Part shown: piece by piece, positions 12,201 through 25,396 of the stretch | How positions within the stretch are numbered: the stretch's first letter is position 1 | How the letters are laid out: every line of letters begins with the position of its first letter | DNA from: Scenedesmus sp. ARA3 | Lineage: Eukaryota > Chlorophyta > Chlorophyceae > Sphaeropleales > Scenedesmaceae | NCBI GenBank assembly: GCA_004335835.1 | Contig: RWJK01001074.1 | Coordinates: forward strand, 62,001-126,000 | DNA: 64,000 bases | Reading direction: 5' to 3' | Notes under the pieces: model-generated | What the model saw: the letters and a program-made list of their open reading frames with translations, nothing else | Databases searched by the model: none | Told to the model about the DNA's origin: nothing | Made by a program: the position numbers and the translations under genes

Positions 12201-13118
12201 TCCCACCCCCTGCAGTACAACTACCTCAACCAGCTGCTGCTCATTCATTCTGCAGGCTGTTCACATCACCCCATGTACTGTTTGTCAACACATGCACCTG
12301 TGCACTGTCCCTGCCCTGCAGTACAACTATCTCAACCAGGTGCTGCCGCACCCCGATGAGCTGAAGCTGCGGCTGCTGCGCTCCGCCTTCATCGGCTTCT
12401 GCGCTGGCGTGGCCAGCGACGTGACCAGCAACAGCGTGCGCGTGGTCAAGACCACACGCCAGACCGCGCGGCGAGCCATGAGCTACAGGGAAGTCATACA
12501 GGTGCGCTACTTCAGTGTGGCGCTTGCTGCAGTGTCGCTGCCGACGTTTGTGGTTTGGGCAGGCTTTGTGGCAGACTTGATTGCGCGGCGAGCTATGAGC
12601 TACAGGGAGGTCATTACATTACATTACATTACATGCTCCACTCAACGAGGAGTGGGAACCCCAGTCAGGAGCCAACGAGAGGCTCATAGGGGGCNNNNNN
12701 NNNNNNNNNNNNNNNNNNNNNNNNNNNNNNNNNNNNGCCAACGAGAGGCTCATAGGGGGCCAACGAGAGGCTCATAGGGGGCCAACGAGAGGCTCATAGG
12801 GGTCATACAGGTGTGCTTCTTCAGTTCCATGTTTGGTTTTCTGTTTCTCACGAGTTCTGCTGCAACCGTTGCCGTGTATTTTCTGCCATGCAGTCCATCG
12901 TCACCAAGGATGGCGTGTCGGGCCTGTTCACGCGCGGCCTCACCACGCGCATCGCCGCCAACGCGCTGCAGAACATCTGCTTCACCGTGCTGTGGCAGCT
13001 GGGCCAGGACAGGCTGCGGCAGACGGCCTTCATGAAGAACATGGAGGGCGGCAGCAGCGGCAGCAGCAGCAGCAGCAGCGGGGACGGCAAGCAGCTTGCA
13101 GCACGGCACTCGGGGTAG
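9292..13118 (+). CDS. Mitochondrial carrier family protein (SLC25-like)
   Basis: Six-helix transporter of the mitochondrial carrier family; the substrate is unknown. Exons: 9292-9840, 10219-10307, 10566-10617, 11031-11207, 11507-11635, 12322-12501 and 12894-13118, all in phase, 466 residues. The first 170 residues are a Ser/Ala-rich extension; the start could instead be the Met codon at 9334. Repeat 1 is degenerate but ends [19 protein letters not shown]. Repeat 2 has the carrier signature PLDATKT (about 280-286) and [12 protein letters not shown]. Repeat 3 has an altered signature ([12 protein letters not shown]) and ends [15 protein letters not shown]. The exon 6 acceptor is preceded by four partial copies of itself. 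A 42-base assembly gap lies in intron 6. Family membership is confident; the organelle is not settled. Confidence 0.9.
10917..10980 (+). repeat. Copy of carrier exon 4 5' end in intron 3
   Basis: CAGGTCCCGCTGTGCCG and the following bases repeat the exon 4 acceptor and first codons (11029-11080). The copy diverges after about 40 nt and lies about 110 bp upstream of the real acceptor. Confidence 0.75.
11825..12321 (+). repeat. Four tandem copies of carrier exon 6 5' edge
   Basis: Partial copies near 11830, 11945, 12097 and 12214 precede the real exon at 12322. Most read CAG/TACAACTACCTCAACCAGG followed by variants of the bases coding [10 protein letters not shown]. Each is followed by similar intron sequence (ACACATGCACCTGTGCACTG). 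Unit spacing is about 115, 150, 117 and 108 bp. Only the last copy continues into the rest of the exon. Confidence 0.9.
12580..12815 (+). repeat. Copies of carrier exon 6 3' end, a 22-bp minisatellite and an N gap
   Basis: Bases 12583-12612 repeat the exon 6 end (GAGCCATGAGCTACAGGGA-type text), and 12800-12815 repeat GTCATACAGGTG. Between them are an (ATTAC)n run (12612-12633) and a 22-bp unit beginning GCCAACGAGAGGCTCATAGG. That unit is seen once before the gap and three times after it. Confidence 0.8.
12695..12736. other. Assembly gap (42 N)
   Basis: Run of N inside the 22-bp tandem repeat of carrier intron 6. The true copy number of the repeat is unknown. Confidence 0.99.
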
Positions 13119-14024
13119 CTTGTTTCTGGTGCTGGTTGTCTGCATCACTGACTCCGAGACGTGCGTAGAGAAATGGCCAGCAGCTGGGCAGCGGAGTTGT
13201 GTGCAGCACGTAGCTGCAGCCGGCGCATGACGTGGCCATGTATGCGGGCACGATGTGGAGCCAGTTTACGCCATTTGTCGTTCAGTTGTTGCGTTGGTTG
13301 TTGCGTGTCCACTGCAGTGTTGTCTGGTGCGGTGGCAAGATGCCACCTGCTGTTGTGCAGGTTGACAGGTTGGCGTGCAGTGCTTGCAGGCAGGCGACGG
13401 TGTTGCTGCTTCGGGGTTGCTGTTGTACATTGCTGTGCAGTCAGTGTGCAATGTGAGGCTTTTTTGAAAGGGCCTTTCATCAATCCACAGCTAATACTCG
13501 GCCTGGATTGTTGCCTGTTTGTGCGTCGTTGTTGAAGTGATCATTGTGATCATAGCATGTGACTGCGTGGTGGTGGTCTTTCTCTGGTTTGCTGAGCTGC
13601 TCTCTTGGACTAATGGGTCTGTCTTTGGCTCCTCCATAAAAAGAATGCACATGTGTAACCTCTGATGTGTGGATCTCCTCATACTGCTGTGTTTGCTTCT
13701 TTCTACATGGTTGAGCTAGCTAGGTATATACCTGGTACCATGTCTGTTCAATCGAACTGCAGACCGGGTGTTCCACCATTTGCTAGCTGCTACTGTACCG
13801 TGTACATCCATCCTGGCCAGGGCGCCCTGTGAGCCCATGATCGGCTCACTGAGCCGCAGCACTGTGCCTCACAAAACAGCCACCAGCAGGCATGCCAACC
13901 CACACTGAACGCCATATCAAACAGGTTGGGCATCGGCCCACGCTTCAAGAGCAGCAACGTGAGGTGCTGCATCATCATGTCAAAGCCCCAAGGCAGCCAT
14001 AGCTGCATACGCTTTCACAGCCCT
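13119..14024. other. Convergent 3' UTR region
   Basis: Space between the carrier stop (plus) and the DUF3684-like stop (minus). It probably contains both 3' UTRs. No coding segment is recognisable. Confidence 0.5.
13654..13658 (+). promoter_or_regulatory. TGTAA poly(A) signal of the carrier gene
   Basis: TGTAA lies about 540 nt after the carrier stop codon. It is the first clear match downstream. Confidence 0.4.
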
Positions 14025-16569
<2,545 letters not shown>

Positions 16570-17291
16570 CTGTACAGCACAGCAGAACAGCCAACAACAG
16601 CGTTCATCAAGGGGACGAATCGTGCGAGTGTGCTGCCTGGCCAACAGCGCGTATGTGCTGCTCTAGCGGGGCCGCTGTTCCCCCGTAGAAATAAAGCACT
16701 GTGTTGACATGTTGCACTTAGTGCCGTGCAGTGTCTTAATTATGCTGCAACATTGCACGCTGCCTCATGCTGCAGCTGAACCTGCCTGGCAACCAAAGCG
16801 GCTGTCAAACAACCATCAAGTGACCTGGCAGTGGTACCGCTATACCCAGCACCACTGTCAACCAAGAAGACCAACAGGGTAAACACAAGGCCGGATGCTG
16901 GTGTGCCTCACCTTGACCGAATGAAATTATTCTCATGGGCCCCGCAGACGCGTGTGTCGGGGCTGCAGATTGCAGGGGTTCTGTACGGTAGTGGCAGCGC
17001 CGCCAGCCTTGCTGGGCTCTCCTTGTTCCTGAGCCAGGCGCCAACGGCAAAGCTAGCTGTAGGTTGTTTGCAGAGAGATGTTGTGACAAAAAAGCGCCAG
17101 GAAGCTCGCCATAGCAGTGACAGTAGAGGTGCTTGCTTTTGTCTTTCCACTGTGTTCCTACATTGATGGTATGGTGGTACATGGCCAGAGACTCATCAGC
17201 AGCAGAGTGGACTTGAATGCAGGCAATGTGGCGCCATGGCAACTCGTTTACTGAATAGTATGTGGATTTCTTGAGCAGCAGCGGCTGCAGC

Positions 17292-17345
<54 letters not shown>

Positions 17346-18033
17346 GCAGAGCTGCGTGCGTGATGCTGGCGTTGATCATGACATGAGGGACGACGGCCTT
17401 GCACGTGGCACGTGCCATGCTTGTAAAGGGAGAGTTTTCTTTATACACATGTAAGCAGGCCCTGCTCAGTGACTGAAGCTCAGCTTCAGGCTGGTTTGTG
17501 CGCATGGTGTGTGTCATGATGCTGGCAGGTCGTTGCAGCACTGCGTCACATATGTGCACATGCTTGAGTTTTTGGATGAATGTGCAGCTTGATGATGTGA
17601 TGGCGCCAGACACAGCCAAAGAAGCTCAGCTGCATGCTACAGTAGTACTACGCATGTGCTGCCTACACCTCAAATGGCGTGCAGTCTTGCCTCCAGCAGC
17701 CAGCCGCTTAAGTCGCCATCCCGCCATGGCTTCATCGTCTTGGCGACCTGCAACTCGTGCAGGGTGCCTTTGCATGCCACGGTGAACTGTTCTGCAAGAC
17801 TGCGGCACTGGGACCTGTTGACCTGGCACTGCCACTTGCGCTATTTTGCACGCATCGACACTCGAATATAATGATATTTGCATGACTAACCGATTGTGTT
17901 TTTAATGTGCTGTTTCTTAGCCGATCTCAACCACATCACCGCGTTATTGTTACTTGTCACAAGCTTGTTTGACTTTAGTGCAACGAGCACTGCCGTTCAG
18001 CATTGATTCCATGTAATCACCACCAGGTCCCAC
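16570..18033. other. Unresolved region upstream of the DUF3684-like gene
   Basis: This may be the first intron of the minus-strand gene or may contain exons I could not chain. Minus-strand stretches at about 16900-17230 look partly protein-like (for example ARLAALPLPYRTPAICSPD, followed by a TCAAG/GTGAGG donor), but frames and phases stay ambiguous. A (CAG)17 microsatellite occupies 17293-17344. Confidence 0.35.
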
Positions 18034-18150
18034 CCTGCTATCTATGATCTTTTCTCTGATAGTATATTGTGCCACGTCCACAAAGGCCCTTACGCTGACG
18101 ACGACAACTCCCACTTCTTTGGTTGTCATCCGCTCAAGACAGCGAGCCAA
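18034..18150 (-). CDS. Candidate first exon of a minus-strand gene
   Basis: Starting at 18150 this reads MARCLERMTTKEVGVVVVSV and continues RAFVDVAQYTIREKIIDSR, ending at an AGG/GTGGGA donor in phase 0. Composition is protein-like and free of the CAG-driven bias seen elsewhere. The phase would fit the exon at 16569-16510, which begins ASELRITIWKDGAKL, so it may be the 5' exon of the DUF3684-like gene after a 1.46 kb intron. No homology is recognised. Alternatively it is chance open sequence in the divergent promoter. Confidence 0.3.
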
Positions 18151-18441
18151 GACGCCGCTTGTTTGAATAATTCGCTACGGCAATCGCGTTTCGTTACCTG
18201 CTTTCCTTTCTTTCGACTGTTTCTCAACTCGGCAGCAGCAGGTGAGGGCTTTAGTGTCTGTGCAAAACAGGTCGAATCGCTGCTAATAGGCAGGGCTGGT
18301 GCAAGAAATGCTGCTGTGATGCTTCCTTGTCCTGAACGGCACACGAGCACTGACAGCTAATCTTCTGATCTTGCAGGCACGACTGGCGTGCTGTGAGGTG
18401 GAGCTTTCAGTAATCGTAGCTGGGCAACATCAGCAGCAGCC
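18151..18441 (+). promoter_or_regulatory. Promoter and 5' UTR of the ARM-like gene
   Basis: The 290 bp before the start codon include a possible 5' UTR intron, donor CAGCAG/GTGAGGG near 18240 and acceptor TTGCAG near 18377. The start ATG at 18442 follows AGCAGCC. Confidence 0.4.
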
Positions 18442-19527
18442 ATGCAGAGGCAGCAGCTACACATCATAGCCACACAGCGGTTGCAGCGCCTGCAGCTCAG
18501 CATGGAGCAGCAAGATGTTGCAGGTCAAGAGCAGGCCCTGCAGGAACTTGTGATCTGGATGGAGCGTACAGGTGTTGAAGTTAAGCAGCTTGTTTTGCAG
18601 CAGCCTGACTTCCTTGCCATGCTGGCGCGGCTGTTTCGCAGCAGCAGGAGTAGCACCAGCAGAGCTTCCAGCCTGGCAGCTATGCTGCTTGCAGGGCTGG
18701 CACTTGCAGGTAGCTGGGCTGCAGAGCATATCACAACGCAGCCTGGCTTAGTGGGAGCGCTTGCACAGCTGCTGGCACGCAACAGCAGCAATAACTTCGG
18801 CAGCAACATCAGCATCAGCCACGTCAGCATTCGCAGCAGCTACAGCATCAGTTTCGGCAGCAATACCAGCAGCAGCGGGGCTGAGGCTACCTGGAGGTTT
18901 GCTGCGTTGCAAGCAACAACCTGCTTTTCCAGAATCTGCTACAACGAGGGTGCAGCGCGCCGTGTGGCAGCAGAGCCTGCAGCGGTGTCAGGCCTACTGT
19001 CCCTGCTCAGCGTCGCAGATACAATCATTGACCACAGTGGCAGGCAGCACAGCTTGGCAGGCCAGGCTCAATTAGCACTCAAGTGTCTTGCAGCATGTGG
19101 TGGCGGGGCCGCTCTGCACACTATGCTGCAGCAGCCTGGCGTTGTGGCAGCACTCACAGACGCGCTGCAGCCCCAGCACACTTCAGAGGCACAGAGCACT
19201 GCCTTGGCTGTGCTAAATGATGCTGTGAGCGGTCTTCTGAAGGTTGACGACGCACACGCAACAGCACAGCAGGTGGTGCAGCAGATAGCAAGGCAGCCTG
19301 GCGTGCTAGACAATGTAGTGCGGCTGCTGAGCAGCGGTCTGCCTGGAAGCCGCGCAGGGGCCATGCTGCACTACATGGTGTTCTTTGACGGCACTGCAGG
19401 CAAGCAGCTGCTGGAGCGGCCTGCTGCTATGGCCGCGCTAGCAAGCGTGCTGGACAGCAAGGAGAGCAATGAGCGGCAGGCGGCCGTGCAAACCTTCCTA
19501 CAAATGTCAACAGGTGGGTTCACTTGA
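18442..19527 (+). CDS. ARM/HEAT-like helical repeat protein
   Basis: Probably a protein-interaction scaffold; the partner is unknown. One long exon, 361 residues as read. It is Ala/Leu-rich with repeated helical units: QPDFLAMLARLFRSS, QPGLVGALAQLLAR, EPAAVSGLLSLLS, QPGVVAALTDALQ, QPGVLDNVVRLLSSG and RPAAMAALASVLDS. Each has the form (Q/E/R)P-x-x-(V/L/M)-x-x-L-x-x-L-L at about 40-60 residue spacing, as in armadillo repeats. Residues about 110-150 are a Ser/Asn-rich linker from CAG repeats. The frame could instead splice at CAACAG/GTGGGT (19512) to 19658, in phase, which would add a Cys-rich tail; I prefer the unspliced stop at 19525-19527. No catalytic motif is seen. Confidence 0.6.
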   Translation: MQRQQLHIIATQRLQRLQLSMEQQDVAGQEQALQELVIWMERTGVEVKQLVLQQPDFLAMLARLFRSSRSSTSRASSLAAMLLAGLALAGSWAAEHITTQPGLVGALAQLLARNSSNNFGSNISISHVSIRSSYSISFGSNTSSSGAEATWRFAALQATTCFSRICYNEGAARRVAAEPAAVSGLLSLLSVADTIIDHSGRQHSLAGQAQLALKCLAACGGGAALHTMLQQPGVVAALTDALQPQHTSEAQSTALAVLNDAVSGLLKVDDAHATAQQVVQQIARQPGVLDNVVRLLSSGLPGSRAGAMLHYMVFFDGTAGKQLLERPAAMAALASVLDSKESNERQAAVQTFLQMSTGGFT

Positions 19528-21944
19528 GAGGGCAGGCAGATGTGCGTGCATGTCCATGTGCTCGAGTCGCCACCAGCATGCTGCACAAGCCCCTGCACCT
19601 TTGGCTGTGTGACTGGCAGCCTGCTGTGGGGCAGCCTGTTTGCATATTACCTTGCAGGAACTCCCTCTGAGCAGTGCTGCGATGTTTTGCGCTCTGCGGC
19701 CAGGTGCTGCACGGCGCTGTGCTGCACGCCTGCAAATGTTCGGTGCTACAACCAGCTGATAGTGTCACCGGCAGTGTTGTGGCTGTTGGCCTGCCAGCCT
19801 GGCCCCTTCAAAGGCTGCTTGCCACGAGCGCGGTGCGCTCACAACTCATTGGTGATGTGTTTCTCCAGCTTTTTGATGCCTGCAGCTCTGTCGGCTTGTT
19901 GTGAATATTGTAGCACATCACATGCGCCACCCCTCGAGTAATGCGGGGTTCTTTTTCTTACATGTTCTCTGCCACCCCTGGATCAATGGTGGACAAAGGT
20001 GGTGGTTTTCACAAGCTTTTTTGGCCCTTGGATGGCATACCCTAGGATGGTGTTCTGTCATTGGCTTTTCATATTTTGATAGCCACTCCAACTGTACTTG
20101 GGCAGTGCCTTGTGCTTGCGTGTGCGACTTGGGGGTTACGGTGTGCAATGTTACACTGTGTTTATGGCTAGATCAGCTGTAGTGCAGCATTTGCTATTGC
20201 ATGCGTGTTCAGGCTGGTTCCCTGAGTTCTGCAAGTATATGACTGCTTGCCTCATCGTATATCAGCGCGCCCTGGCTTCCTGTCTGTTTCCTCAGGTACT
20301 GCATCTCTTCTGGCGGCTTGCGTGCATTTTGTTTGCTGCATCATGCACAGTGTTCACATGCATTTTTGCGGAGGGGAATCATAGTGTGTGTCACATGTGA
20401 CGCTTAATGTTCAGCCTGTGTCCTGCAACTGCTGTATGTGCAGAGGTAGAGCATCCACCATCCTTTCTCACAGAGGCATCAGTCTCAATGTGGCTTGGAC
20501 TGAAGGCATTCAATCTGACAGTGTTGCTAGCTCTTTGAGTGCGCGATGGGACTTAAGAGTCAGCTTCCTGCCTCTGACATCTGCTTACAAGTCACCGTGG
20601 TGTGCCTCTGTGCTTGAATTTTGCTGTGTAGTCTGTGGTGTGCATGACTCTGCCATTTGTGTGTCCTGCTCTCTGGTCACAGAACCCTGAGTGGCGCATG
20701 CGCTGTTCTATGCTAGCCTTCAGCCAGCATGATGCTCGCAAACTCTGTCGGGTGTTTGTCTGCATTCCTTTTGTTTGAGTGGTGCTTCGTGACTGGGATG
20801 TGTGAGTATAAATTTTTACCATAGCTGTGCTACATCTGCATGTCCCTGTTTAATGCGTGTTTTTCTTGCTTTTGTCATGTGGCATGCATTGCTAGCATTG
20901 CCTGGCGGCTCTTGGTGACAGTGTTGGCTTGTGATGGCTTTGCTTGTGCCTCAAGCTTCTTCTGTTTCGGGAAGGGGTGAAGGGCTAAGCTACACACATC
21001 GCCGACTGATAGGCTTCACTGTGAGCTTCATTGTGCGGACTACTACGGTCGCAGCATGCCGTATGCCTGTAAGTTGTGAGTTCAAATGGCATGAATTCAG
21101 GCTTGCGTGTATCAAATATCAGCCTGAGGCACTATGGTACTGGATACAGTTGTTATCACAGTTTTATGCCGAGTCAGCATGACGGTTACAGCTGCAGGTA
21201 ACAGATGCCATGAGTGGGTGGTAAAGTCGTATGTCGAGGAAGAGTAAGAGGTTATCTTGCAACGCTGTCTCCAAGCGTGTGCAGACCGTCTGCAATACCT
21301 GAGGTGTTGTCGTCTAATGCCACAAGGTAACAAATCCAGTGCTATAGCTGTGCGAGGTGAGTTCAACGCATTGACTGTGTGTCTTTACTCACATTTCATC
21401 AAATCTCATACTACAAGCTGACCATGAGATTGAGGAACATTGCTTGTCCCCAGCGGTCATCAACCGCGTGCCAGCATGTGATGCCCACATTAGCAACAGA
21501 TGATCCTGGTCAGCACATTGCATGTGCAAGCGCAGCATGCCACTGCTGAAAGCAGGGTTCTGCTGCACAGTGCGCACCACACAGCCTTCATGATACAAAA
21601 AGTCTGGCACAGGCATGGCTACAGCAGATGCCAGACCGTCTGCTCGGACCACCCTGGCATGCAATGGTTGCGCAAACAAGGTCGAGGATGGCCACCACGA
21701 TCACACGCAAGAAGTCAACCAGGCCACCACCAACAGTGCGCAATGCGCCAGCCCTGCATAACAATAGCCAGCCTCGCATGGTGTGTCGGCTAGCTGATCA
21801 AGCGAACACCTCATGCCACGAGACGGGCATTTGACAGCGCTGCCAACGCGCTGCATACACATTTGCCCATCAAGTGCAGCCCATGTTCAACTCAATGAAA
21901 TGAGTGGCGACAAACACATCCACACAAAAACAGCAGGGCCTAGA
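19528..21944. other. Intergenic region of 2.4 kb, no supported gene
   Basis: Less repetitive and more AT-rich than the genes around it. I find no known domain. A minus-strand open stretch at 21389-21679 (MFAQPLHARVVRADGLASAV...) has fairly natural composition but no recognisable family, no clear splice partners and a rival frame at 21588-21779. I do not call it. Confidence 0.4.
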
Positions 21945-22216
21945 CTAGTCATCCTCCTGGGAGCTGAACCACTCTTCTATGATGCCACCTGCCGGCCAAC
22001 CGTAATCAACGCCCCAGCCCTCCTGCCAGGGTTCTGCAGTGGATGCTGCTGCTCCCTCTGCTGCTGCTGCTGCTGCTGCGTGTGATGGTGGCACAACTGC
22101 GCCGGCTGCATCTGCTGCTGCTGCTGTCGCTGCAGGTTCCATATACTGCTCGGCGTGTTGTTGCTGTGCAGCTGCTGCTTGCAGCAAGTCACTGAAGTAC
22201 ATCTTGCCTGGCACAC

Positions 22217-22247
<31 letters not shown>

Positions 22248-22513
22248 GCCAGCACGTGCCCAAGGCTTGCCAGGCACAGCTGCTGCTGCTACTGTCGCTG
22301 GCTGCCTGACTGTGGCAACAGCCGCATCACCAGCATCGCCAAGGTGCCCAGGCACGCCTGCTGCTGCCACATCCCGCACACCAGCGGCAGGCACCCTTCC
22401 AGCCAGGGAGGACTGCCAAGCTGCATCAGCACACAGCTGCTCTGCCACTGCCTCCACGCCGGTGAAGGCCCGCCCAACAAGAGGCTGCTGCCACCCACGC
22501 TGCTGCTGCTGGA

Positions 22514-22551
<38 letters not shown>

Positions 22552-25361
22552 AGCCCTGTGCTGGTGCTTGGCCCAAAGCCTTGGCCAGAGCCGACGGCGC
22601 CCATGCTGCTGTTTGCAGCATCGCCAGCGACTGCCAGGTGGCGCAGGTCCCACACATCAACTGCCGCCGCTGCTGCTGCCGGTGCCCCATATGCTGTTTG
22701 TGCAAATGAGCCTGCATACGCATCTGCATAGGATAGCTGCTGCTGTTGCTGCTGCTTTGGTTGCTGTTGCTGGCCTGTGTAACAAGGTTCCATGATCTCC
22801 GCCCATGCTTCTGCCGCAGTAGCAGCTGGCTTGCTGCTGCTACTGCTGGTAGCAGCGTTATTAGCCCGCTCTGTGTGATGCCGCCGCTGCTGCTGCTGTG
22901 GTTGGGTCTGGCTGCATGCCGGCACATCAATGAAGCGACGCACCCTGCTGCTTGGCACATCACCATCACGCCTGCCGCCCATGCTGGGAGACCTATGCCT
23001 CCTGCTGCTGCTGCTCCTGCCTGTGTGTTTCCTTCTGCTGCGGCTTCTGCTCCTATGCCTGATGCGCGGGCTGTGCTGGTCTCTGTTGCCACCAGCTGCT
23101 GACCTGTGTGTGTCATCACAGGCGCCTGCAGCCTCCGGCAGCAGCTGCTGCCTGCCTCTGGGGGGATCTGCTGCGCCACACTCCCAAGGTACATGCTTGC
23201 TGTTGCTGCTGCTGGGGCCACCGCTGCGCCTGTTGTGCGCTGCTGCCTTGAAGCTGCCAGGAGGTAGTGGGTACCTGCCAGCACTGCTGCTCCTGTGTCG
23301 CTCCTGCTGCTGCTGCTGCTGCTCCTGTAAGCACTCCATGGGAGGGTACCTGCCAGCACTGCTGGGCCTTGGCCGCTGCTGCTGCTGCCCTTCCTGCAAG
23401 CGCTTGCCGGGTGAAGGGCACCTGCCAGCACTGCTGCCTCCAGGCCGCCTTTGCTGCTGCTGCTGCTGCTGCTGCTCCAAATGCTCAGGTGGCGGAGGGT
23501 ACCTGCCAGCACTGGTGCTGCGGGGGCGCCGCCTGTCCTGCCAGCTGCGCCGTGCGGCAGCTGCATCCGGCAAGTCTCGCAACTCGCTACCTCCTGTAAG
23601 CCCATCGCCGTCCCTGCCATGCCTGCTGTGCCTGTCGCCTGTCATGGCTTTGTCAGGGCTGTGCTCATGCGCTGCGCTGCGCTCAAGCAGCTGCCCGGTC
23701 CCATGCTGCATGCCTTCATCCGTTGGCATCAGCAGCCGCTGCTGCCGCTCCTGCTGCTGCTGCTGCTGCTGATGTTGATGGTGATGCATGCTCCTCCCTG
23801 GACCTGCCAGCGCAGAGCCCGGAACTCCCATCCTCATGCTGCTGCTGGCTGCTGCTGCTCGCTGCAGCTGCCGATCAGCTGTGTAGCCGTGTGGGGGCAG
23901 GCAGGGCACTGAGTCAATGTCCACACCATGCCTGATGCCCACAAAGCGTGCTGGGCCGCGCTGCAGCAGCTGCAGCGCCGGGTGGTGGGCCAGGAAGCTG
24001 AGCACGCCACCCCAGGCGGCGGCAGCCTCATCAGGCACTGAAGCAGCAGGAGGAGCAGCAGCGGCAGCAGCAGCAGCAGCAGCAGCAGCAGATGACGTCA
24101 CTACAGGCGGTGATCAGATAGTAGCACGGAAAGCTGCTGCTATTGCAGGGCCAGCCATACATAGTCAGCAGCTACCTATGCACTTGTTGCAGTATAGCAT
24201 GGAGCTGTCCATGAAGTGTCTCCTAACAAAGCAAACAGCAGCAGCAGCAGCAGCGCACCTGGCAGTGTGTGGCTGAGAAATCCCAGCTTGAACAGCCCAC
24301 TGTCCAGGCAGCGCCCCTGCCGGCGCATGTACAGCAGCCGCTGCAGCCACAGTCGAATGGCAGACTCGCCCGCTGCTTCTGGAGATGCTGCTGACGGGGT
24401 GGCAGTTGCAGGGCCTCTGCTTGCTGCCTGCTCTGCTTGCACTGCTAGAGGTGACACTTGTGTATCCAGTGTGCACGGCTGTGCTGCTGCTGCTGCTTTT
24501 GGTGGGTGCTGTTGCTGGCTGTCTGGTGCTAGCAGATGAGCTGGTGATGCGGGCACTGTGGGAGGCGGTGTGGTGTAGTCCTCTGTTGGTAGTGGCGTCT
24601 CCTCTTCGCTTGTGGCTGCCAAATTTAAAAACGCGCCTGCAGCTGCTGCAGCTGTCACTGCAGCAGCAGCTGCTGCTGAGCAAGCCTGGCCAGCAGGACC
24701 TGGTGCAGCAGCAGCAGCAGGAGCTGTTGCTGCCACTGCTGTGGGTGAATCAGGATGCGCTGCTGCTGCTGCGGTTGCTGCTGCTGCTTCTTTGACAGCA
24801 GAAGGAATAGGCGCTGCTGCCTTGCACCTCTTGTACACGCAGGGCTGCTCATCCACAAACACCTGTGCTGGCAGCTCATCTTGGCACCTGCCCTGGGCAC
24901 TGCTCCTGCTGCTGTGAGCCTCTGCCACCGCACCACCCTCACCCTGCTGCTGCTGCTGCTGCAGCTGCAGCTGCTGCTGTTGCTTATCATCCTCACCCTG
25001 CGGCTGCTGCTGCTGCTTCATCTTGTTGCCACTAGCTGTGCTGCTGTTCCTTTCTGCTGTGTGCTGCTCCTGGGTGGGATCCATTTCATATAAACGCCTC
25101 ATGCTGTTGCTGTGTCTGTGGTGCCTGCTCTGGTCAACCCGGCTACTGCCGCTCCTGTGCCTGCTGCTTTCACGCGCTGCGTCAATGCTTCTGCTGCTCC
25201 TGCGATGCCCTGCAGGAGCAGCAGCAGCTGCTGCTGTTGGTGCAGCGCCTCTGCTGCTGGGTGGTGAGCTGTGCACCCCACCACGGGCTGCAGCACGGCG
25301 CTGCAGCAAAGGCGATGACTCTGTGCCTTCGCACACTGCTGGTACTGCACGCAGCAGAGAG

Positions 25362-25396
<35 letters not shown>

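Noticed and set aside
11945..12321. Carrier exon 6 copies as real additional exons
   Set aside because: They have an acceptor but no matching donor after an in-frame body, and the protein would repeat the same helix segment. Treated as decayed junction copies.
19658..19940. Second exon for the ARM-like gene
   Set aside because: Phase permits it, but the product is Cys-rich without ARM features, and the alternative frame that looks better is out of phase.
21389..21779. Minus-strand small genes in the 19.5-21.9 kb spacer
   Set aside because: Two overlapping frames are equally open, neither matches a family, and no splice partners or poly(A) signal support them.
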